Below are positions 1 through 7,292 of a DNA stretch of 17,041 bases, one piece after another. The notes beneath the pieces were generated by a model. It saw only the letters and a list, made by a program, of their open reading frames with translations, did no database searches and was not told the DNA's origin. The stretch is taken from assembly GCA_008704415.1 (NCBI GenBank), contig VXIS01000564.1, positions 1 to 17,041 on the forward strand. Direction: 5' to 3'. Position 1 is the stretch's first letter, and every line of letters begins with the position of its first letter. Origin of the DNA: Sphaerosporella brunnea (Eukaryota > Ascomycota > Pezizomycetes > Pezizales > Pyronemataceae). The position numbers and the translations under genes were made by a program.

Positions 1-156
1 CAAACAGTAATCCTTTTCTAAGGAAAAGACACTTGTTGGGCGAAGAGCTTTCAAATACGGGATCGGTAAAGATTCGCTAATGGTACGAGTATATTCGTAC
101 CGAAGGGAAAATAGAATAAAGATTTCGAAACGAATATAGATTGTGTAAACGACAAT
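1..156. repeat. Dispersed hairpin-rich repeat, copy A
   Basis: This segment recurs in the same orientation at 15794-15957, clearly alignable though diverged, with many C/T and A/G differences. Both copies keep a perfect 7-bp stem with a 6-base loop (GGTACGA at 82-88, TCGTACC at 95-101). Both have an upstream near-palindrome around CCTTTTCT (13-31). Both end in an ATTGT...ACAAT stem (140-144 and 152-156). No reading frame is apparent. The repeat may continue left of the window. It could be a decayed non-autonomous transposon. The family is not recognised. Confidence 0.6.
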
Positions 157-572
157 ATTGTTAAGGCTGAACCTCACAATATCCCAACGATGATGTCTGC
201 TAACTCTGGTGGTCTCTCAACTTGAGGGAAATCTCGCGGGTTATATCCTGACGGATTCGCCTTTGAGCTTCAAAGTTGATTTCCAATCCTCGGACGAACA
301 ATTGCCCCGATTGCCACGTAAGGGTACCGAGCTTCTTTGACTAGCCAGGGATTACAGATAACCCCCACTCCAACTCGGACACTCTTCTGCAGCTATGGCG
401 TGATTGAACGCGTAAGCTTTGATGCCTAGAATGCCCTATTGAAGTGCCGCAGTAGCTATGACGTGATGACCAATTACCGAAGTGACTTTGGTACTTATCA
501 AGTCTTGTCACAGGTGCTCCCCTCATATACCCACCGGGTACGTTCCGGTATAACGGTCGGGCGCAACGTGAT
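157..572. other. Decayed repeat-derived sequence, no gene assigned
   Basis: No convincing gene is seen. Short open stretches exist on both strands (for example minus strand 341-526), but none has a recognisable motif. The stretch includes the left arm (371-418) of a 48-bp inverted repeat. A related, weaker motif (GCAGTAGCTATGACGTGAT) lies about 50 bp after it. The sequence is probably old transposon material. Confidence 0.4.
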
Positions 573-1020
573 GTGAGTTATTTTGTACCCTCGAAAAAAC
601 TATTTTTCTATGGGAACCGGCAACTAACCACTTTTTGCCATATAACTCACGGTGAATAACCTGTGACAACTGCAAGGTGTTAGACCAACACAGTTGTCAT
701 TATTCATTTGTATGCGCACGAATGGTGAGTTATTTTGTACCCTGGAAAAAACTATTTTTCTATGGGAACCGGCAACTAACTTCACCATCGCCATTATGAC
801 GTAAGTCTTGTAACTCTTAGGACACTTCCTAATAGAGTGGACTTATAGATGATTATACAGCCTCACTGTTGATAATCATCACCGTCAATAAACCGTTATG
901 TAGCCCTTAAGGTAATGTAGCCATAACTCGTAAGGGGGTACCAGAAATGGTACTGTGGGAGGTGGGTGTAACAGCTTACGCGTTCAATCACGCCATAGCT
1001 GCAGAAGAGTGTCCGAGTTG
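371..1020. repeat. 48-bp perfect inverted repeat enclosing a 554-bp spacer
   Basis: Bases 371-418 are the exact reverse complement of 973-1020, 48 of 48 positions by my reading. The match stops abruptly at both ends. No matching target-site duplication is visible outside the arms. Perfect identity in an otherwise decayed region suggests a recent origin or a rearrangement. It could be the ends of a 650-bp non-autonomous element or an inverted segmental duplication. The spacer carries the 573/725 direct repeat and no recognised gene. Confidence 0.75.
573..780. repeat. 56-bp direct repeat pair with hairpin between
   Basis: 573-628 and 725-780 are the same 56-bp sequence with one mismatch, offset by 152 bp. 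Each starts GTGAGTTATTTTGTACCC. The first copy is followed at 642-650 by ATAACTCAC, the reverse complement of its own start, so 573-650 looks like a 78-bp miniature inverted-repeat unit. Between the copies, 664-699 can fold into a stem: TGACAACT pairs with AGTTGTCA and, after a bulge, GTGTT pairs with AACAC. The second copy lacks the right end. No coding capacity is seen. Confidence 0.65.
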
Positions 1021-1165
1021 TTCTCGCGTCTACACCGTTGACCCTTAGCCGCGTACACTCTTCGGTCGTGGTGATGGCGATGACGCTGGGGTCCAGTCAT
1101 CTGGCGGTAGCAAGTATGATATCGTTAAAGACGCAAATCTGGGGGGCGGTGGCAGCAGGATAGGC

Positions 1166-1979
1166 TGTCACGGGTATGGTCACGTGACATGTGCTCTTAG
1201 TAGTCAGCTAGGGAATAGAATAGAGTCTGCATAGTGATCTCTTCAAGGGCACGTGATAGCCGGGTGGCTCCGGATCATAGTAGCTAGCTTGAATGACACT
1301 ATGGAAGAACTCGGAGATCGGGTGCCTCAGATAGGACGCTATCTGAGAAGAGAACCCGATTTGGAGATGACAGTAGTATAGGCTATTGTCAGAGCTGTTC
1401 CGAGATATCTTCGTTGACCTACCTGTTCCGGGAACTGGCATGACGATCGGAGGGGTCAGGAGTGATCAACCGGAAGGCGTTGAGCCGACGACGGGAAGAA
1501 TCGCTCGGCCTAGAACCTCCATAGTAAGTGTGGTTGTAGCGTAAGGCATGCGATGCAGAAGATCGGGAGATGGAGCCAATAAGGGCTGAGCATCTAACAG
1601 TAGCACGAGGATACGATCCCGGAGAGGGGTATTCCGTGTGCGACCCATGTCTATGACTCATGATTTGAAATCGAAGAGTGAGTCATAGGAAGGTGGGGCG
1701 ATCTCTGTGCGCGCCTTGACGCCCACAGTCGTAGAGACTGTCGGAAAGCCAAAGCAAGGAGTGAAGGCTGAGTATTACTCAGGGAGACGGTAGTCTCTGG
1801 AGCGGCTTCCTACTATAAGTAGGATTGCTTCCACCCAGCGAACCCCTTTATCTTCAGCGAACAAGAACCATCAGTGTCCACCCAACAAGATAGCCCTTAA
1901 AATTCTATTGTTTAGGATTTAGTTTCTTAAGGTCCTGAGTTCAATTCCACGACACTCTGGTAGACAGAGCCTCGTTACA
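1166..1979 (-). mobile_element. Solo LTR 1 of an LTR retrotransposon
   Basis: Read on the minus strand, this 814-bp unit starts TGTAACGAGG and ends CCCGTGACA, the TG...CA ends of an LTR. It is flanked by a perfect 5-bp target-site duplication, TAGGC, at 1161-1165 and 1980-1984. A second, inverted copy lies at 5140-5959. No gag, pol, primer-binding site or polypurine tract of this element is present, so it is a solo LTR, normally left by recombination between the two LTRs of a full element. Inside are a 7-bp palindrome around TATA-like sequence (1808-1824) and two inverted TGACTCA sites (1654-1685). The 5-bp duplication fits Copia or Gypsy; the superfamily is not determined. It interrupts the LINE ORF1 relic, so it is younger than that element. 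Confidence 0.88.
1654..1685. promoter_or_regulatory. Paired inverted TGACTCA (AP-1/Gcn4-type) sites in LTR 1
   Basis: TGACTCA at 1654-1660 and its reverse complement TGAGTCA at 1679-1685 form a 10-bp perfect stem (CTATGACTCA/TGAGTCATAG) around an 18-base loop. TGACTCA is the established binding site of Gcn4/CpcA-type bZIP activators of fungal amino-acid starvation control and of AP-1. LTR 2 keeps the same pair. Either binding in double-stranded DNA or RNA folding could explain the conservation. The function is inferred. Confidence 0.4.
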
Positions 1980-2790
1980 TAGGCGAGGACAGTCACCGTG
2001 CCGTTCTTGTTTTGTGAGACTCTCATTATGCTCAGGAAGCCCTGTGCATTTGCACCAGCCAGTGCGTCCTTGACGGCTCTCATCATGATGGAGCCGTGGT
2101 AGGTGTCAAACCGTCACGTTCTGCCTTCGTCACTCGACAGTATGATGATTTGGAATCTGTCCAACAAGTTGTGATCAGCCGGCTTGAGAGCCGTGGTGGT
2201 AGTGGCAGTGGCTGTGCTGGTCTTTGCCGACTTCTTGGCTTTGCTGACGATCGTCCAGGATCTGTCGTTCCGAAAGGTGTCGCCTCCGCGATTGACGCAT
2301 GCCAAGTATGTGTTGGACCTAGTTGCGGTTGTGGGAATGGAGGTAGCCTTGCCGCGGTTTATGAGCTGGGTCGCCAATCTAACGCTGTAGGATCGCCGGT
2401 TTGGCGGGGGCATGCGGCGATGGGGTCAGGGACGTCAAAGAGGTCGTTGCTGCATCTGCGGCTGGGGTTGAGGTGATCTTGGCGGCGGCGGGGGCGGAGG
2501 CCGATTGCGGCTGCTTGGAGGTATGCTCCAAATCGGCCATTCTAGCCATCAGGATGCTGACGGCGTCCTTTAGGTGATGGCGGTGCACCTCTGTCTGCTC
2601 CCGTAATGCAACCTTGAGGCAGTGGTCCGGATGTTGGGTGGAGCGCTCAGCAGCACCTCCTTCATCGGCTCCTAAGACAATCCTGCAGACCTACTCACAA
2701 TCAAAGCTCTCTCGAGGTCAAACACTAACCAAAAAGTTTGGTTGCAATACGATTGAAGAATAGAGGAAACAAGACAATTCGACACTGCTA

Positions 2791-2811
2791 CAGTAGAAGC
2801 TGTCTATAAGA
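2791..2811. repeat. Left terminal inverted repeat of the pogo element
   Basis: This 21-bp TIR is identical to the reverse complement of 6176-6196. TA precedes it at 2789-2790. Similarity stops directly inside the TIR. Confidence 0.88.
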
Positions 2812-2903
2812 CTACGCCGGTCCCGTGGGGGTGTATTCTTGTACAGCGATTATTCTTTAAGAGGGTGTGGCTTGGCATTCGAGTGACTAGTGATGCGTCC
2901 CCA

Positions 2904-2930
2904 ACCGAGAGCTCTAGCGACGCTCTCGGT
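2904..2930. repeat. 9-bp stem hairpin in pogo 3' untranslated region
   Basis: ACCGAGAGC (2904-2912) and GCTCTCGGT (2922-2930) are perfect inverted repeats with a 9-base spacer. They lie just after the transposase stop, inside the transposon. A structural role in the transcript 3' end or in transposase binding is possible but not shown. Confidence 0.4.
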
Positions 2931-2957
2931 CCATTTTGTAGTTACAAAGTCTAGGTT

Positions 2958-5092
2958 TTACATGCGCACAAAGAAATCCTCCAACCGGGTCTGATCCAAA
3001 TTTTCTTTAAGCATCAAGCGCTCTCTGTATAGGTCTTTGTCTAACCATCTTAGAGCGCTGGTGACTTTTGCATTCCACTTCTTTGGGTCACGCTGCTGAT
3101 CAAACAATAATACTGTATTAACTCACTTAACAGACACCCCTGTAAAAATAGCAAGCGCGCGCCAACACGTAGATTAGCACGTCAAGTCATCTTGGCGCGC
3201 GCTGAACGCCTTTAGGTTTAGCGCAGTACAGACTTGTCCTACTGTATTCCCCTACTGAAGTTGGCTTACGCCAATACTCCAGGCCATAAACGGCCTTAGC
3301 ACTCATCCTGGCGTCTTGGCGCACTAAAATGGCGTCCGGGTCCGCGCTTACTATTTTTAGAGGGGTGTCTCTTAAGTGAGTTAATACGGTGCCTGCTTCA
3401 AAGCTTCTAAAGCCTCGCGAAATATGATTTTGAGCTCCGGTGGTTCATCATCCTCATCGTCAGACACCACCATGGCTGCTTCCTAATGTGATGTGATAAT
3501 GTATGCGTTTTTTTTTATCAGCATCAAAGTAAAAAGCAGTAGATGGGAGCCAAACTTTAACGTCTTCGGTTGAATCTTCAATTTGCTCCTCAACTGGATT
3601 TAAAAATTCACTGATGCTCATCATGTCTTGGATTTGCCAGTCATGCCGTCGAAGGTAGGTCAATGAATTAAACACCTCTTTCTCAACTTCAGCAAGTTCG
3701 TGTTGCGCAACTCCAGCAAGTTTGTCTTGCATAACTCCAGCAAGTTCGTCTTCTTCGTATTCCCTTGTCAAAAGCTTGGAGGCAACTTCAACAATTCTGC
3801 AGCATTTGATCCCCCGCTCAATCTAATGTGTAGGTTCATACACCTTAACAGTGCTTTTCATAAAACAATTGAAAATGGTGGAGTCCTTGATGTTCTCTTT
3901 CCAAGCAGAAACAGCCTACCAAATAGGTTGCAAAACAGTCACTTTTGGGACAGGTTTATCAACTCCGTGTTTATCGAGCTGCTTTACCGGCCATATAAGA
4001 AAATGCGAACGAGCATGAGCTTTCCACGTTCGAATAATTCCTTGATCGTTTGGCTGGTAGTGAGACGTGGTATTTTTTGGGAGCCAAACTACGTAAACGT
4101 TAGATAAGGCTAACTCGCCACCAAGCTGAGTGACGGCGGCTTCGTGGACGGAAAAGTAGTCCATGAATAAAACAATTTTGCGATTTTGTCCAGCCATCGT
4201 GCAGTTTAAGTGCGTAAGATACTCGATCATAATGTCTGTTCGCATCCACGCTTTTTGATTAGGTTTTGGACACAGCCTATATGAGCTGAATCCACGCAAA
4301 CACCTTTTAAACAGCACAGGCTAGCCGCTGAGCCAATAATCCAAAGTGGATATCCCTCCGATCCGTCACCGTCGGCTGTAACGAGAACTGTCAATTGAGC
4401 CTTGTATTTCTTTTTGCCCGCCATCTGTTCGGTTGCAAGGCCTCGGTCAGGCTGTATGCGGTAGTAATATCCGATCTCGTCCGCATTGAAAATATTTCGC
4501 AGCTCGTAGTGTGACAGAATATGTCTTATTTTCTGCATCTCTTCTTCGGCATCGTCGATCGGTGCGCTGGCTGCTTTTCCTTGTTGTTTATATTCTTCAA
4601 CCCCATAGTGTTTCTTCCAACTGGCCAGCCACCCGTCTGAGAATTTTGACATTCGCTGCTCAGGATACAGCTGAGGAAACATATCTCGTGCTTTTGCAGA
4701 TAATATAGCACCGGTTATCGTTGTATGCTTCTCAACAGCCTTCATCCAAACGTAGAGGACATCATGTATACGAAGAAATTGAACTGTACAGTGACGCCGT
4801 TTCTCAAGGTTGCGTGAAGTCAGATACTCCACAGATCTCCTAAGAATTTTGCTGATCACGAACTGACTGATGGGCTACCACTGCCATTAATTCACAGAAC
4901 GCATGTACTTGAATTACACAAACCCACCTTATCAGGGTGTTTGGCTTCTCACCATCTTGTGATGTTCTGCCACTCTCGTCTACGGCCATACTTCTTCTCC
5001 CACTCGATGACAAACTGGCATATCAGTCTGTTTTCACCGTCGGTCCAGTTTTGCCGCGTCTGTTTGCCTGTGCCTATCATGTTGCGTGGCAT
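2958..5092 (-). pseudogene. pogo/Tigger-family DDE transposase, broken
   Basis: This would catalyse cut-and-paste transposition in the nucleus. In order on the minus strand: a plausible start at 5092 (MPRNMIGTGKQTRQ); a damaged helix-turn-helix whose second helix reads PISQFVISKILRRS (about 4870-4830); a CENP-B-type DNA-binding stretch (HDVLYVWMKAVE); then the DDE_1 core. The three catalytic aspartates are recognisable: FNADEIGYYYRIQPDRG, VLFMDYFSVHEA and SHYQPNDQGIIRTWK, with 37 residues between the last two. The C-terminal part runs through VSAWKENIKDSTIFNCF, an acidic DDEDDEPPEL segment and LEDFFVRM, stopping at 2958-2960. Damage: stop codons near 4875, at 3916-3918 (where the family has Trp, a TGG to TAG change) and at 3823-3825; a frameshift near 4320; frame loss around 3460-3490; and a 267-bp MITE at 3118. 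Introns cannot be excluded in the N-terminal part, where the frame is unclear. Confidence 0.85.
3118..3384. mobile_element. 267-bp MITE inside the transposase gene
   Basis: Terminal inverted repeats of about 42 bp with 3 mismatches (3118-3159 and 3343-3384) start TTAACTCACTTAA and contain AGACACCCCT. TA flanks both ends (3116-3117, 3385-3386), indicating TA target duplication by a Tc1/mariner-like enzyme. There is no coding capacity. A second perfect 12-bp inverted repeat, AGCGCGCGCCAA at 3154-3165 and TTGGCGCGCGCT at 3192-3203, lies inside the left end. The TIR differs from that of the host pogo element (CAGTAGAAG), so another transposase family probably moved it. Transposase-like coding resumes on both sides, one base out of frame by my reading. 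Confidence 0.9.
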
Positions 5093-5139
5093 GATCAGGG
5101 TGAAGGATGCCTGCGGGTACAGGATGCTTGCGGGAACGG

Positions 5140-5959
5140 TGTAACGAGGCTCTGTCTACCAGAGGGTCGTGGAATTGAACTCGTGGCCTTGAGAAAAGCA
5201 AGGCAAAATCCTAAACAATAGAATTTTAAGGACTATCTTGTCGGGTGGACACTGATGGTTCTTGTTTGCTGAAGATAAAGTGGCTCCCTGGGTGGAAGCA
5301 GTCCTACTTATAGTAGGAAGCCGCTCCAGAGACTACCGTCTCCCTGAGTAATACTCAGCCTTCACTCCTTGCTGGCTTTCCGACAGTCTCTGGGACTGTG
5401 GGCGTCAAGGCGCGCACAGAGATCGCCTCACCTTCCTATGACTCACTCTTTGATTTCAATTCATGAGTCATAGATATTGGTCGCACCCGGAATACCCCGC
5501 TTCGAGGGTCGTATCCTCGTGTTGCAGGTAGATGCTCAGCCCTATTGGCTCCATCTCCCGATCTTCTGCGTCGCATGCCTTACACAACAACCACATTTAC
5601 TATGGAGGTTCTAGGCCGAGTGACTCTTCCCTATTTCAGCTCTACACCTTTCGTTTGATCACTCGTGACCCCTCTGATCGTCATGCTAGTCCCTGGAACA
5701 GGTAGGTCAACGAAGATATCTCTGAAGAGCTCTAACAACAGCCTATACTATCGTTATCTCTGAATCGGGTTCTTTTCTCAGATAGCGTCCTACCTGTGGC
5801 ACCCGATCTCCGAGTTCTTCCATAGCATCACTCAAGCTAGCTACTATGATTCGGAGCCACCCGACTATCACGTGCTTCTTGAAGCGATCACTATGCAAAC
5901 TCTATTCTATTCCCTAGCTAACTACTTAGAGCATATGTCACGTGACCATACCTGTGAAA
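5140..5959 (+). mobile_element. Solo LTR 2, same family as LTR 1, opposite strand
   Basis: This 820-bp unit starts TGTAACGAGG and aligns over its whole length with the reverse complement of 1166-1979, with scattered substitutions and small indels. The last bases read CCTGTGAAA where LTR 1 has CCCGTGACA, so the canonical CA end is mutated. The flanks AACGG (5135-5139) and AACGC (5960-5964) fit a 5-bp target duplication with one later change. No internal retroelement sequence is present. It landed about 45 bp upstream of the transposase start and may have separated that gene from its promoter. Two inverted TGACTCA sites (5439-5470) and the TATA-like palindrome (5302-5318) are kept. Confidence 0.87.
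5439..5470. promoter_or_regulatory. Paired inverted TGACTCA (AP-1/Gcn4-type) sites in LTR 2
   Basis: TGACTCA at 5439-5445 and TGAGTCA at 5464-5470 lie within the 10-bp stem CTATGACTCA/TGAGTCATAG. This is the same arrangement and spacing as in LTR 1, although the loop sequence between the two sites has changed. Binding by a Gcn4/CpcA-like bZIP protein is a hypothesis. Confidence 0.4.
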
Positions 5960-6175
5960 AACGCGATGCTCGAGGATGAGAGATGCTCGCGGGTGACAAC
6001 AATAAGGAGTGCACTCACCCAGAAAGGCGGCGGTTTTTTTTCTTGGCATGCCAAGCCTCCCACCTTTTTATAAGACTACCATACAAATTTTTGCCCGTTA
6101 TTCTTATTCGGCCCACAAAATCATTGGGACTGCGAAAATTATTTTTATACACAGCATATTCTGATTAAGCCATAT

Positions 6176-6196
6176 TCTTATAGACAGCTTCTACTG
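6176..6196. repeat. Right terminal inverted repeat of the pogo element
   Basis: This is the exact 21-bp reverse complement of 2791-2811, followed by TA at 6197-6198. It is the 5' end of the element relative to transposase transcription. Confidence 0.88.
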
Positions 6197-7292
6197 TATA
6201 AAGAGGGAAGAGTGTTGGAAACTGGCTTTCTAGGCAAGCATAAGTACGAGTAAGGTGAAGTAATAAGACGAGTGAGACACTGTGATAAGGTATAGGGATA
6301 TCACAGAGTGATATCCAGTGAGGCTATAATATGTATGTAAGCGTACTTTGATCAGCCTGTAAGCTAGTAGTAATACAATTTTGCTTTTCCCATCACCATC
6401 CTCCACAACTGCGGCTACGCTCAACTTCTATACCTCGACTACTTTCAACAAGAGCTTCTGTGTATAGTCCTCTTCAGAGAGGGTACAGGTCAAGGTAGGT
6501 CCCAAAAACAGGTTGGAAAGCGATCCCGGCTGCAAGCAACACCGTGTCGTCATCATTCATGGTGCCCTGTCTGTTTTTTCACTGCCGCATAATTGTAGAG
6601 TAGCTTTCGAGGATTCCCCCAAATCAAAAATCTCCCAGATCCGTTGCGAATTGGTGAAGTTATGGGGCTTAGAAGTTATGACTCGTGGCGGACGGCGACG
6701 GGGTTGGGTTGAGGCGACCCGACAGGATCACTTTTTTGGAATCTCCAGGACCCCGATCCACGGATCATGGATAATGGGGAACCAAACAGACACATTATCC
6801 AAAGGATCACATTTTGGTTGCGATCATGATCTTGTGGCTCCGGATCATGGTCCAATCGTGAATCAAACGCTCCCTAAAGAGGTGTTCGGATCAGGGAATT
6901 TTGATATGTCTGACCGCAGACAGACCGTCTTCTGATCTATGAGCTTTGCATTATCTTTTTTTCATTGCCGTGGAGACTTATCTCACACGGACGATCCTAT
7001 AACACCAGAAACAATTCCAAAAACAAGCCCAACCTCCCGCAATTAGAACACCATCCAAAAAAAGAGAAATGCATACGCGATGAATGATCCGAACCTAGAC
7101 AGGAATTGCGTTTCATCAAAAGTCACCCGCAATTGCGTTGACTTATTTGCCATATTATTGGAGTGACGATGCCAGAAAATGACACTGTGGAAGATGAATG
7201 GAGACCCAATATAACTAACCAAATAGACCACGTTGATGGCTTTGCTGCCATTCCCATTGCAAAGGAAAAGATGCCAGACAACTATGAGCGGC
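6197..7292. other. Intergenic; probable 3' region of the DUF2406-like gene
   Basis: No convincing gene is seen. A perfect 9-bp stem (GGATATCAC at 6296-6304, GTGATATCC at 6308-6316) with a 3-base loop lies just outside the transposon. GGATCATGG occurs at 6762-6770 and 6842-6850. A plus-strand open frame at 6513-6935 has no recognisable motif. The last few hundred bases should hold the 3' UTR and polyadenylation signals of the gene ending at 7293. Confidence 0.4.

Larger units (their letters stand above)
1021..2690 (-). pseudogene. Decayed LINE ORF1 (gag-like), split by a solo LTR
   Basis: Minus-strand reading fragments together resemble the gag-like ORF1 protein of fungal Tad-type LINE retrotransposons. 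From the 5' side (about 2680) there is a segment containing VHRHHLKDAVSILMARMADL, then an Ala/Ser/Pro/Thr-rich stretch. A second segment in another frame (2413-2114) has NDRSWTIVSKAKKSAKTS, and a third contains DTYHGSIMMRAVKDALAGAN. The 814-bp LTR at 1166-1979 interrupts the third segment. Skipping the LTR and one copy of TAGGC keeps the frame open through VTVLAYPAATAPQ, and the reading continues to about 1021 with a stop near ILATAR. Frame changes and stops make it non-functional. No reverse transcriptase domain lies in the window. The LINE call rests on general resemblance (SW.IVSK start, RRM-like middle), so another gag type is possible. Confidence 0.5.
5105..5997. repeat. Four 17-bp tandem repeats split by solo LTR 2
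   Basis: Two 17-bp units lie at 5105-5121 (GGATGCCTGCGGGTACA) and 5122-5138 (GGATGCTTGCGGGAACG). Two more follow the LTR at 5964-5980 (CGATGCTCGAGGATGAG) and 5981-5997 (AGATGCTCGCGGGTGAC). Removing the LTR and one copy of its target duplication puts the units directly in register. A fifth, weak unit may precede at 5088-5104. They sit in the transposon's 5' part just upstream of the transposase start, where subterminal transposase-binding repeats would lie. That role is inference. Confidence 0.6.
2791..6196 (-). mobile_element. pogo/Tigger-type DNA transposon, complete ends, nested insertions
   Basis: The ends are perfect 21-bp terminal inverted repeats: 2791-2811 starts CAGTAGAAGCTG, and 6176-6196 is its exact reverse complement. 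Both are flanked by TA (2789-2790 and 6197-6198), the target duplication of Tc1/mariner-pogo elements, and a CAG start is usual for Tigger/pogo. The element encodes one CENP-B-like DDE transposase on the minus strand (2958-5092). It carries two later insertions: a MITE (3118-3384) in the transposase codons and a solo LTR (5140-5959) upstream of the start. Without these and their duplications it would be about 2.3 kb, a normal size for the family. The 3' part holds a 9-bp stem hairpin (2904-2912/2922-2930). The transposase is broken, so the copy is non-autonomous. Confidence 0.88.

Noticed and set aside
1920..1979. tRNA-like sequence: GAGTTCAATTCC resembles a tRNA B box, also present at the start of LTR 2
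   Set aside because: No cloverleaf or A box could be folded around it, and it lies at the same place in both LTRs, so it is part of the LTR.
1166..5959. A single large DNA transposon with 0.8-kb terminal inverted repeats
   Set aside because: Each arm has its own 5-bp target duplication and LTR-type ends, and the right arm lies inside the pogo element while the left lies outside it.
6513..6935. 140-codon plus-strand open frame
   Set aside because: No domain or conserved motif, and it lies beside repeats and 3' UTR sequence. Not supported as a gene.
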